A DNA stretch of 64,000 bases from contig OY761554.1 of NCBI GenBank assembly GCA_963664655.2, forward strand, positions 4,898,001-4,962,000, in the 5' to 3' direction. The notes under the pieces were generated by a model that was given only the letters and a program-made list of their open reading frames with translations, ran no database searches and was not told where the DNA came from. Each line of letters begins with the position of its first letter. Position 1 is the stretch's first letter. Both the position numbers and the translations under genes were made by a program. This DNA is from Desulfospira sp963664655 (lineage in GTDB: Bacteria > Desulfobacterota > Desulfobacteria > Desulfobacterales > Desulfobacteraceae). Shown here in pieces: positions 33,805-42,581 of the stretch.

Positions 33805-36800
33805 TTAAGCATTCTTACGGCGAACCATCATCAATACCCCGATCAGGATCAGGGCCAGAGCCGTCACCAGGCCGCCAACAAAATTCATGGCCGGCACCGG
33901 GGTGCTGTCCGAACTGCCGGTGATAAAGGTCCAGGTATCGGAAACCACCTCTTCAATACCGTCGGTCACCTTAACATACCAGCTCTTTTCCGTCCCTGCT
34001 GTCAGGCCGTCCCAAACCACACTCGCACTGCCGCCTGATGCAATCCCCGTCTGAGAATCAATCAGATCCTTAGACTCACCGTCATAAAAGAAAACATCCA
34101 GGGTCTGGTCGTCCGCATCTGAGACGGTTACGGTCAGGGTCGCGCTGGTTGTGCCCGGGGCGGCGGATCCGCTGTCCACTGAAGGCGTGCTGTTGGCTGT
34201 GGTGAACGTGGACAGCGCGGATGTAGATTCTTCGGTTCCGTCAGTGGCCACCGTATACCAGCTGTAAATGGCGGCCTCGCTTAACCCGGTCCAGGCCACG
34301 GATGCACTGGTTCCGGATGCCACGTTTTCCACACAGTCGATCAGGGTGCCGCCTTCAGCGTAGAAACAAACATCTACCGCGTCCCCGTCATTGTCGGCAA
34401 CATCTACCGTCAGCCAGACATTTGAATCCACACCGGCAGTGCCGTTGGCAATGCTTGAAGCCGGGGTCACGGCGGCCGCGGTGTTTGAACCGGAGATATA
34501 GCGGACCGACGCATCGGCTTTGACCGGTGCGTCTTCCACGTTTTCATCCGCGTCAGTGGCAATGGAGTAGAATTCGAAATACCCCCAGTCGCCTGCTTCA
34601 TCCCCATCCACATCATAATCAAACGCCATGGACCAGCCACCTGAGGAATCCGTGTCCTCGCCAATGAGGGTCCAGTCGCCCCAGGTTACGCCATCCGCGG
34701 AATAGCGGTAGTAGAAGGCCACTTTGGCAGGGGCCACATCTTCCCCGCTGCCCGCCTCAACTTCATAAGAGACTTCCAGGGAAGGCGCGTATGAGGTGCT
34801 GTACTCCCTGGCGTCAAAATTATAAACCAATTTCGTGGCGCTGCTTTCTACACTCGGTTTCAGGACAAAAGAGAGAATATCATCTTCGCGTGTCACTTGA
34901 CTTTGAACAAAGGAAGCCACACGCCATTCATACCACTTTGCACTTCCCTCAACGAGAGTGACTTCATCTTCGGCCGTTTCTTCATAAGCGGGCTGACCAT
35001 CCCAGTCAAGGGCACTTTCCGTCCAGGTATCATCTGTGCAGCCGTGTACTGAGGCCGCCATATCCCCGCCCTGATTGTATGTCCACCACTGGTAAAGGCT
35101 TAGCGTGGCTGAAGTAACCGTTGCTCCGGCGGGTACCTTTCCATCCAGATCAAACTTCACCCAAATGCGCTCGTTTTCATAACCGCTGTTGTAGCTTTGC
35201 AGATACAAATTCGTTGCACTGCCGTATGTATAGGCCGGGTGTCCCTCGGCCACCTGGGTATCGGCACTGGCAGTCACAACCACCGTGCCGCTTCCTTCAC
35301 CGCTGGTATCCGAAGCTGTAGCAGTCAGCGTAATGGAGGATTCAGTTGTGGTTGAAGTGCTGATGGCATCCACGGAACTGGCGGCCGGATAGCCGGTGAT
35401 ATCCTGGTCGGAAGCAATGGCTGCCGTGTGGCAGCGGAACCTGCGGTCGGTATAGTCCTCAACGGTCTGGACACCGGTCAGTTCCAGAATGTCTCCCACC
35501 TCGCCGGGCAGGGTTTTGGTGTAGTAGGCATCACCCTGGTAAATGGTCCGGGTGTCGCCGTCGGCATCCACCACCGAGTTGTCCCCGGTTTTTTTCACAT
35601 AGAGTTTTACATAATGGTTTTCATGCCATTCATCCCAGAAAGAGGCAAAGCTGGGCATGGTTTCGGGACGGGCCAGGGTTTCGTCATGGCCCACAATCTC
35701 GATCTCAACACCGTCGGACACAATACCTTCTTCACTGATGAACTCGGGTGCTCCCTCGTAAAATCCGCCTTCACCCCATATCTCAATGATGTCGCCGTGC
35801 TGGTACTTGCCGTCCAGGAACCCGAGAAAACCCCGGTAAAGCATGGTGTCGGAGAACTGGTGTTCCTTGTTGATGGAGCCGTCAGAGTTGACCAGATCGC
35901 TTAAGCCGTATTTTCCCCGGCGCAGCAGGGTATCGTCTGTGGCGGACAGCAGCCGGATAAAGCCGTCCTCATGGTAGGGCTGACTTCCGGTATCGGCAAC
36001 AAAAAGGACAACGGCCCTGAACCCGCCGGCAAGCTCGGTGTCCAGATCGTACCGGTCTTCAATGCCGTTGGCATACATGGGACTTTCTTTTGTGTACTGG
36101 GCCGTGTAATCAATCACAGCCTGACGGATGTCCAAGGCTGTTTCAACCTCATTGGAAAAGGAGATGTCTGACTCGTGTTCCGCCATGTAGTCACTGATAA
36201 TGACTTTAAAGGTAGCGGTCTTTCCGATTTCGGTTCCATTATAGGTAATACTTGATATGGCCCCGTCCTGGGCGGTCACTTTCCAGCCCGCTGAGATGGA
36301 GGTGCCGCAGTAATCGGATTGAATGAAATCCCATATCTGCTGGCCGGTCATCTCGACCTGCACCATGATATTGTCACTCCAGGGGTAGGCCTCATAGATT
36401 TCGTTATAAGTGATGGGGCCCTTGGGCACATCCCGGCGGATGCTGCCGCCGCTCTGGATGGCCAGGTCCGCATCAATCTCATTTTGTTCCATGTACCAGA
36501 CCATGGCGTCGGTGATCCAGGCGCCCACGGCATTGGTGGCGTTCCAGGGGTATTCGCTCACCGTCCACCACTTGTCTTTGTCCATGAGCAGGTCAACGGC
36601 GGAATAACCGATCACCTGGTCCAGGGCATAGGCAGGGGCGGGCGTCGTGTTATTGTAATCACTGACCAGGCCGTCAATAATTGTCTGCACAGCCGTATTG
36701 GGGGTAATTTCAGAACAGCGGACGGGATGTTTGGTGGCATCCACATACCGGCCCTCTCCCGTAACTTCCAGCTCGCCGATATACTGCATGTAGGAGGCCG

Positions 36801-38196
36801 CTTCCACCATGGTGGTTTTGTAGTTGAGCTGGGCCGGCTGCCAGGCCTTTTCATCCCAGGTGTGCCAGTGGCCCGACACCACCACTTCCGGCGGGTCAAC
36901 GCCGCCGGAATCTTCAATCAGGGCATCACTGCCCGACACGATCCGGGTCTGGCCGATGTGGGACAAGAGAACCACCACGTCACATTCCTGGTCTTCGCGC
37001 AGTTCTTTCACATAATCCTTAATGTTGATGGTGCTGGTATCGTCATCATCCCAGACCGCCGTGACCACATCAATAACGCCTTCGGTGGTCTCCCCCAGGT
37101 GAGAGGAGGTATCCGTGGTGTAGCCCAGGATGCCTACCTTGACCCCATTTTCCAGGGTGACGACCTTATAAGCGGAAAAATACGGTGTTGTGGTACCTTC
37201 CTTACAGATATTCATGGAAATAATGGGCAGGCCGCTGTTGGTCATATTGGTCAGGTAGGACATATACCGCACGTCATGGTTGCCCACCACAATGGCGTCA
37301 ATCCCGCGGCCGCCCAGAGCCTTCAACTGCGTGTCCAGGGAACTGTAAAATAACAGCATTCCGCGGTTGCCGTCCAGGTCGCCCAGGGGGCTGCCTTCGG
37401 AAATGTCACCGGCATCCAGAACCAGGGAGGTGGGATCGGCATCTTTTAACGCGATCATCTTGGCAGCCATATATGCGGCACCGCCCGCCTTTTCCAGAAC
37501 CGGAAAATCATCCTGCCCCGGAAAGTCAACATCATGGGGAACCAGACGGGAATGAACATCGTTGACATGAAAAATTTTAAAGCTGTTTGCCGTGGACCAT
37601 TCCCCTTCGTATTCGATCCGCAGCCGGGGGGCCAGGGAAGAAGAGTACTCCTTGCCGTCAAACACAAAGCTGACACTGGTGCCTGGCGCTTCGTTTCCGA
37701 GCTTGACCATCACACTGACCACGCCGTCATCGGCATATTCGGTCTGCACGTGGCTGGTGACATCCCAGGTGTACCAGCGGTAATCATCACCGGCGTTGAG
37801 GGTCTGGGTGGAAATAGCCGTGCTGCTGTAGGTTGGCTGGGCATCCCAGGTAATCGCGTCTTCCGTCCACTCACCTTCAACGGCGTGAGCTGTGGCATCA
37901 GCGCTGGTGGAACTGTCTGCCCCATAGCAGTAAAGCAGCAGTGTGGCCGACGTAATGGTGACCCCGGCGGGAAGCTCTCCATCCAGTTCAAATTTAACAT
38001 AAATACGTTCAGCGCCATAAGTACTGGACCCGGCGCCCAGATACATAGAGGTTTTGCTCCCGGAATTAGAGGTCGGATACCCCTCCACCACCTGGGAATC
38101 GGCGCTTGAGCCGATATCCACCTGACCGGCAAAACCTGTCGCCGAAAAACCCAATAAGAAAAAAATCATTAAAAACCTGCGAATCCACTTAACCAT
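33805..38196 (-). CDS. Giant surface 5'-nucleotidase/metallophosphatase with DNRLRE-type modules and C-terminal sorting tail
   Basis: 1463 residues. Signal peptide (to about 24); DNRLRE/CBM96-like beta module (about 25-200); metallophosphatase of the UshA/5'-nucleotidase family (about 205-490) with FHVNDVHSR, LDAGDISEG, GNHDVRY, LLSHIG and SGHWHTWD; 5'-nucleotidase C-terminal domain (about 500-710; QSGGSIRRDVPKGPITYNEI); an unassigned domain (about 725-960); a second DNRLRE-like module (about 1000-1165); two fibronectin-like repeats (about 1260-1425); then VPAMNFVGGLVTALALILIG and a basic tail MMVRRKNA. Likely hydrolyses extracellular nucleotides or phosphoesters for P or purine salvage while surface anchored. 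Confidence 0.85.
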   Translation of the reverse strand: MVKWIRRFLMIFFLLGFSATGFAGQVDIGSSADSQVVEGYPTSNSGSKTSMYLGAGSSTYGAERIYVKFELDGELPAGVTITSATLLLYCYGADSSTSADATAHAVEGEWTEDAITWDAQPTYSSTAISTQTLNAGDDYRWYTWDVTSHVQTEYADDGVVSVMVKLGNEAPGTSVSFVFDGKEYSSSLAPRLRIEYEGEWSTANSFKIFHVNDVHSRLVPHDVDFPGQDDFPVLEKAGGAAYMAAKMIALKDADPTSLVLDAGDISEGSPLGDLDGNRGMLLFYSSLDTQLKALGGRGIDAIVVGNHDVRYMSYLTNMTNSGLPIISMNICKEGTTTPYFSAYKVVTLENGVKVGILGYTTDTSSHLGETTEGVIDVVTAVWDDDDTSTINIKDYVKELREDQECDVVVLLSHIGQTRIVSGSDALIEDSGGVDPPEVVVSGHWHTWDEKAWQPAQLNYKTTMVEAASYMQYIGELEVTGEGRYVDATKHPVRCSEITPNTAVQTIIDGLVSDYNNTTPAPAYALDQVIGYSAVDLLMDKDKWWTVSEYPWNATNAVGAWITDAMVWYMEQNEIDADLAIQSGGSIRRDVPKGPITYNEIYEAYPWSDNIMVQVEMTGQQIWDFIQSDYCGTSISAGWKVTAQDGAISSITYNGTEIGKTATFKVIISDYMAEHESDISFSNEVETALDIRQAVIDYTAQYTKESPMYANGIEDRYDLDTELAGGFRAVVLFVADTGSQPYHEDGFIRLLSATDDTLLRRGKYGLSDLVNSDGSINKEHQFSDTMLYRGFLGFLDGKYQHGDIIEIWGEGGFYEGAPEFISEEGIVSDGVEIEIVGHDETLARPETMPSFASFWDEWHENHYVKLYVKKTGDNSVVDADGDTRTIYQGDAYYTKTLPGEVGDILELTGVQTVEDYTDRRFRCHTAAIASDQDITGYPAASSVDAISTSTTTESSITLTATASDTSGEGSGTVVVTASADTQVAEGHPAYTYGSATNLYLQSYNSGYENERIWVKFDLDGKVPAGATVTSATLSLYQWWTYNQGGDMAASVHGCTDDTWTESALDWDGQPAYEETAEDEVTLVEGSAKWYEWRVASFVQSQVTREDDILSFVLKPSVESSATKLVYNFDAREYSTSYAPSLEVSYEVEAGSGEDVAPAKVAFYYRYSADGVTWGDWTLIGEDTDSSGGWSMAFDYDVDGDEAGDWGYFEFYSIATDADENVEDAPVKADASVRYISGSNTAAAVTPASSIANGTAGVDSNVWLTVDVADNDGDAVDVCFYAEGGTLIDCVENVASGTSASVAWTGLSEAAIYSWYTVATDGTEESTSALSTFTTANSTPSVDSGSAAPGTTSATLTVTVSDADDQTLDVFFYDGESKDLIDSQTGIASGGSASVVWDGLTAGTEKSWYVKVTDGIEEVVSDTWTFITGSSDSTPVPAMNFVGGLVTALALILIGVLMMVRRKNA

Positions 38197-38763
38197 TTAC
38201 TGTCTCCTCCTTCAATAAAACGGCTGATCAGTCTTTACGGCTGAACAGCCCTAGCAATTTACGCTCTCCTAAAAAATCTTCTCTTAAATTGAATTTCCCT
38301 TCAAAAACACCGCGTAAAAAAAACGCAATTCTCCAGAGGGAAACCTTCTTCTTGCAGGATTTAAAATACCGGCTCACACGTTGTCAAGTTAGTATAAAAT
38401 TAGCATGTTAGGATCATGTCAGGATTGTGTTTTTGAAAAATTTAACTCATTGGAATAGTAAATTTTTTTTATTCATCACGCTTGCCCTTTCGTTAGAAAA
38501 AATCTACCCCGTTTTTTTCTATGTCAACACCCATTTTTTAATCCATTTTCTCAGGATAACGTTAAGGGGTGAGATTGGAGACGGGAGACCGGATATTGCG
38601 AATTCATCTATTTACGTCTTCCGGTCTCCCTTCCTCCTTCCTCCGGCCTCCATTATTTTCAAACGCCTTGCCAAATTCTAAGGGCTATGGTAAAAATAAT
38701 TTAATTTAAATTCTGTCTATATCATTGTTTATAAATCTGAAAATCATAGGGATTTAAGCATTC
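38197..38763. other. Divergent intergenic region with heptamer remnants
   Basis: Between the nucleotidase gene (minus) and the ABC island (plus). Holds a likely promoter for the nucleotidase and, at 38573-38653, GGAGACCGG and CGGTCTCC units facing each other as inverted arrays. An open frame at 38427-38681 is AT-rich and lacks a ribosome site; not called. Confidence 0.6.
38359..38387 (-). promoter_or_regulatory. Possible sigma-70 promoter of the nucleotidase gene
   Basis: On the minus strand TTGACA (38382-38387), 17-bp spacer, TTAAAT (38359-38364), about 160 bp before the start. Confidence 0.4.
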
Positions 38764-39714
38764 GTGGGAGAAACACCTGCCAGCATTCGAATCGGCCATT
38801 TAAAAATTATGGATCATTTGATCCTGGGCATGTCGGTGTTCCGGCAGCAGGAAATTCCCCTTGCCCGGTCCATTCTTTTCCGAATCCCCATGAATACCTT
38901 TGCACAGATCTGCGACGGGCTGATAAAGCACACCATTCACGGGGCCTTTATCCCATTGCCCATGGCCCTGGACCTGCACGGTTCGGGATTTGCTTTAGAC
39001 TGCCTGATGATGGTCAACCGGGGCGGCAGCCGGATTGTCACCTGCGCCCCCTTTGACACCCTGTCGGCCTTAAAAGGAAAAACCCTCCTGGTCCCTTCGG
39101 AGCTGTCTGTCCAGCACATGCTGGTTCACCGGCTTTTGGACGCCTCGGGCCTAAGTTTCGGTCCAGAAGGGGGCTCGGACATCGTCTGCCAGGCCGCCCC
39201 CCCCTATCTGATCCCCATGATCATGGAACAGGACGGGCAAAGCCAGGTGGCCGGCGGCATCCTTTATGAACCATACGGATTTGAGGCCATACAAAAAGGC
39301 ACGGGCCACATGGTCTGCACCTCCAACAGCCTGTGGAAAAACCATCCGGACTGCGTGTTTGTCATGGAAAAGGGAGTGTCCGAAAGCCTCAATGAAGAAA
39401 TCCAGGAACTGGTTTCTCATTTTTTCCAGTCCGCAGGCCTTTTAGAAACCTTGAAACAAGCCCCTGAAGGTGTTGACGCAACCTGGATTTCAGATTTTCT
39501 GGAGCAGGCCCCCCGGTTGTCCCTTGAAGCATTTCATAAATGCCAAATCAGTTTCAATCCTAGGGAACTGGTGCCGGAACCAGGGCTTGTGGACACCATC
39601 CAGGCCTATATGACCGGCGTCACCAAAACCCTGGCGGGCAAAGTTGTGCCTGATGACATTTTTACCCCTTACCGGGCCGAAAAAGCCCTTTTGGAAGCGG
39701 CCATTGAAGATTGA
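38764..39714 (+). CDS. Cytoplasmic substrate-binding-like protein of the NrtA/SsuA/NMT1 group
   Basis: 316 residues, start GTG 38764. No signal peptide: the sequence begins directly with the binding-domain strand IRIGHLKIMDHLILGM. Two-lobe SBP pattern: SALKGKTLLVPSELSVQHML, ILYEPYGFEAIQKG and LWKNHPDCVFVMEKG. It is clearly related to the two other binding modules of this cluster (SVQHML here, SVHHML at 42.6 kb; WKNHPDCV, WKNHPCCV and WENHPCCV). It overlaps the ABC ATPase gene. An SBP kept inside the cell is unsuited to capture substrate outside; sensing the imported ligand is a reasonable inference. Confidence 0.8.
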   Translation: MGETPASIRIGHLKIMDHLILGMSVFRQQEIPLARSILFRIPMNTFAQICDGLIKHTIHGAFIPLPMALDLHGSGFALDCLMMVNRGGSRIVTCAPFDTLSALKGKTLLVPSELSVQHMLVHRLLDASGLSFGPEGGSDIVCQAAPPYLIPMIMEQDGQSQVAGGILYEPYGFEAIQKGTGHMVCTSNSLWKNHPDCVFVMEKGVSESLNEEIQELVSHFFQSAGLLETLKQAPEGVDATWISDFLEQAPRLSLEAFHKCQISFNPRELVPEPGLVDTIQAYMTGVTKTLAGKVVPDDIFTPYRAEKALLEAAIED

Positions 39715-40471
39715 ACTTGAAAAAGTCACCAAGGTGTATACGGATCATCAAAAGAACCGGCACGCCATTTTAAAGGATATCTCTTTTTCCATTGAATCCG
39801 GGGATTTTGTCATCATCCTGGGCGAGTCCGGCTGCGGCAAAACCACCCTGCTCAATCTCATGGCAGGCCTTGCCCAGCCCAGTTCCGGAAAGATTCTGGC
39901 AGACGGAGAAGAAGTCAAAGGGATTCATCCCTCGCGCTCCATGATGTTCCAGCAGCCGGCCCTGATCCCCTGGCTGAGCGTCAAAGAGAATGTGGCCTAT
40001 GGGTGCAAGCTCAGAGGCGATTTAAAAGATTTAAACTACCGGGTCAACCAGTTCCTTGAAATCATGGGCCTTGCCGGCCATATTGATGCCAGGCCCCACC
40101 AGCTGTCCCTTGGCATGGCCCAGCGGGTCTGCCTGGCCAGGGCACTGGTGGGCCACCCTGAAATGCTGCTGTTTGATGAACCCTTTGCCTCTTTGGATAC
40201 CTTTACCCAGGCCCATATCCAGGAGGAACTGATCAACCTGTGGCTGTCCGAGCAGTTTACGGCCGTATTTGTCACCCATGACATTGACGAGGCCATACGG
40301 CTGGGCAACAAAATCATCCTTCTGGCCGGGGAGCCGGCCAACATTCTGGCCACCTTTGAGATGAACGAGGCCTATCCGAGAAACGAAAACACCCCCCGGA
40401 TCAAGGAAATCCGGCATGAGATCCTGGACCGGTTTAAAACCGCTTATCTCGCCAAACGGAGCCTTATTTAG
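39704..40471 (+). CDS. ABC transporter ATPase (nitrate/sulfonate/taurine type)
   Basis: 255 residues from TTG 39704 (GGAAG upstream), overlapping the preceding stop. Walker A GESGCGKTT (about 40-48), Q-loop MFQQPALIPWLS, signature LSLGMAQR (normally LSGGQ), Walker B LLFDEPFASLD, H-loop VFVTHDIDEA. It belongs to the SsuB/TauB/NrtD group that energises import of small anions or sulfonates; with the permease and Tat-exported binding protein it makes a full importer. Confidence 0.93.
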   Translation: MKIELEKVTKVYTDHQKNRHAILKDISFSIESGDFVIILGESGCGKTTLLNLMAGLAQPSSGKILADGEEVKGIHPSRSMMFQQPALIPWLSVKENVAYGCKLRGDLKDLNYRVNQFLEIMGLAGHIDARPHQLSLGMAQRVCLARALVGHPEMLLFDEPFASLDTFTQAHIQEELINLWLSEQFTAVFVTHDIDEAIRLGNKIILLAGEPANILATFEMNEAYPRNENTPRIKEIRHEILDRFKTAYLAKRSLI

Positions 40472-40508
40472 CATGGATACCTTAAAGCCCATACCAGGGG
40501 ATATACCC

Positions 40509-41660
40509 ATGAACCGGCGGCGGTTTTTAAAGGCCGGGGCAGCAGCGGCCCTGTCGGGGCTCGGCTTTCCGTCAAAGGCGTTCCTGTCCCCAAAGCCCCT
40601 GAAGCTCGGGTATCTGCCCATTACCGACGCCACCCCGCTGCTGGTGGCCCACGGTCTGGGGTATTTTGCCCAGGAGGGGCTTGATGTGGACCGCCCCGTC
40701 ATGGTCCGGTCCTGGCAGATTTTAACCGAATCCTTTCTGGCCGGGAAATTCAACCTGACCCATATGCTGTTTCCCATCCCGGTATGGATGCGCTTTAAAC
40801 TCAATATCCCGGTCAAGGTCCTGGCCTGGGACCACACCAACGGCAGCGCCCTGACCGTGGGGGGAACCTCGGGCATTAAACATTTCTCAGATCTGGGCGG
40901 CCGGCAGATAGCGGTTCCGTCCTGGTATTCCATGCACAACCTGATCTTGCAGATGGGGCTGCGGCAGCAGGGCCTAACCCCGGTGATCCGCCCCATGTCC
41001 ACCACGGTCAAACCCGATCAGGTCAACCTGTTTGTCCTGTCCCCCCCGGAAATGCCCGCAGCCCTGCTGGGCGGGAAAATTGACGGTTTTATCGTTGCCG
41101 ATCCCTTTAACGCCCTGGCCCAGTTAAAATTTAAAGCCGCCATCATGCGGTACACCGGAGATATTTGGAAAAATCACCCCTGTTGTGTTATTGTAACCCA
41201 TCAGGGCCTGGTCACCGAACAGCCGGAATTGGCCCAGAAGGCGGTTAATGCCATTGTAAGGGCCCAGAACTGGTGCCGTAATAATCCCATGGAGGCGGCC
41301 CACCTGTTGAGCCGGAACGGAGAGAGGTACTTTCCGTTTCCGGAGAATGTGCTGCGCAAAGTATTCTCCGACCCTGAGCCTGGCGAACTGATTCACCCGG
41401 ACTGGAAGCCCCCGAGGATTGGATTCCAGCCCTACCCCTTTCCATCGGCCACGCGATTTATCATTGACCAGATGAAGGCCACAAAAGTGGTGGGGGACAC
41501 GGATTTTTTAACGGCCCTTGATTCAAACCAGGCCGCCGGTGAACTGGTGGATGACCGGTTTGTCAAACAGGCCATAAAAAAAATGGGCGGCATGAAGAAT
41601 TTTTGCCCATGCGATCTTGAAAACCCGTATCAAAGGGAAGAAATCGTTGAAATCAGTTGA
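40509..41660 (+). CDS. Tat-exported ABC substrate-binding protein
   Basis: 383 residues. ATG 40509 follows CAGGGG and begins a textbook Tat signal, MNRRRFLKAGAAAALSGLGF. The mature part is an NrtA/SsuA/THI5-like binding protein: LKLGYLPITDATPLLVAHGL, GYFAQEGLDV, QIAVPSWYSMHNLILQMGLR, DGFIVADPFNALAQ and WKNHPCCVIVTHQGL. A C-terminal CPCD motif is unusual. Tat export suggests folding or cofactor binding before transport. Periplasmic component of the importer. Confidence 0.9.
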   Translation: MNRRRFLKAGAAAALSGLGFPSKAFLSPKPLKLGYLPITDATPLLVAHGLGYFAQEGLDVDRPVMVRSWQILTESFLAGKFNLTHMLFPIPVWMRFKLNIPVKVLAWDHTNGSALTVGGTSGIKHFSDLGGRQIAVPSWYSMHNLILQMGLRQQGLTPVIRPMSTTVKPDQVNLFVLSPPEMPAALLGGKIDGFIVADPFNALAQLKFKAAIMRYTGDIWKNHPCCVIVTHQGLVTEQPELAQKAVNAIVRAQNWCRNNPMEAAHLLSRNGERYFPFPENVLRKVFSDPEPGELIHPDWKPPRIGFQPYPFPSATRFIIDQMKATKVVGDTDFLTALDSNQAAGELVDDRFVKQAIKKMGGMKNFCPCDLENPYQREEIVEIS

Positions 41661-42474
41661 CGAATTCATAGCCAAAGATTCCAAACAGGTCGGCCTGAAT
41701 GCCGTTTTTGAAAAAAATATCGGGTTGAAATATGAAATCCTGGGGCTGGTGGGGTTTACCGCCGCCTGGGTGGTGTTTTCCTTTTTGATTTTTTCACAGC
41801 CGTCTCTTTCAAGGTTTCAAGGCTTTATGCCGGGCCCAACGGTTTCCGCCCTGAGCCGGGCGGTCACGGAAAGCCATTTCTGGATATCGGTCTTTGCCAG
41901 CTTAAGGCGGGTTCTGGCGGGCATTTTCTTAGCATCGCTGATTGGGTTTCCCATGGGGATCCTGGTGGGGTTTTTTCCCAAACTGCGGGGGCTTTCCTAT
42001 TCGCCCACCCAGTTTATCCGGATGATCAGCCCCCTGTCCTGGATGCCCATTGCCCTTCTCTTATTTAACAGCTTTGAGTCAGCGGTGTATTTTTTGATTG
42101 TAATGGCTACGATTTGCCCTATAATATTAAATACGACGATCGGGGTGATCAATATTGATTCACAATGGATTAAAATGGCGCTGAATCAAGGCGCGAACAA
42201 TATTCAGCTCATCCGCACCATTGTTGTTCCGGCGGTTGTTCCCAACATGCTCACCAGTCTGCGGCTGGCCTTGGGTGTCGCCTGGATCGTCCTTGTTCCG
42301 GCCGAATTCTTAGGCGTTACCAGCGGGCTTGGATATTTAATCAACGATGCCAGAGACACCATGGAATACGACAGGCTTATGGCAATGATTATCGCCATTG
42401 GAATTCTCGGGTTTCTGCTGGACCGTTTTTTTCAGAAACTTCAGCAGGCCCTTGTCTGGTCCTGGAACGGATAG
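41647..42474 (+). CDS. ABC transporter permease (SsuC/TauC/NrtB type)
   Basis: 275 residues from TTG 41647 (AAGGGAAG upstream), overlapping the binding-protein stop by 14 nt. Six membrane segments with the coupling EAA-like loop QWIKMALNQGANNIQLIRTI and the following VVPAVVPNMLTSLRLALGVA, typical of the nitrate/sulfonate permease family. Completes the importer with the ATPase and binding protein. Confidence 0.92.
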   Translation: MKSVDEFIAKDSKQVGLNAVFEKNIGLKYEILGLVGFTAAWVVFSFLIFSQPSLSRFQGFMPGPTVSALSRAVTESHFWISVFASLRRVLAGIFLASLIGFPMGILVGFFPKLRGLSYSPTQFIRMISPLSWMPIALLLFNSFESAVYFLIVMATICPIILNTTIGVINIDSQWIKMALNQGANNIQLIRTIVVPAVVPNMLTSLRLALGVAWIVLVPAEFLGVTSGLGYLINDARDTMEYDRLMAMIIAIGILGFLLDRFFQKLQQALVWSWNG

Positions 42475-42581
42475 AAAGGGCCGTTAACAAATTCGGCAGA
42501 TTTGGTTGAATCCCCGGGTAAAGCCGTCCCTGACACCTGGGAAAACAAACAAAAAATATATCAAACCTAAGGAGTAGTCTA

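Noticed and set aside
36319..37353. 344-codon plus-strand frame inside the nucleotidase gene
   Set aside because: Antisense shadow of the well-supported 1463-residue gene; no domain.
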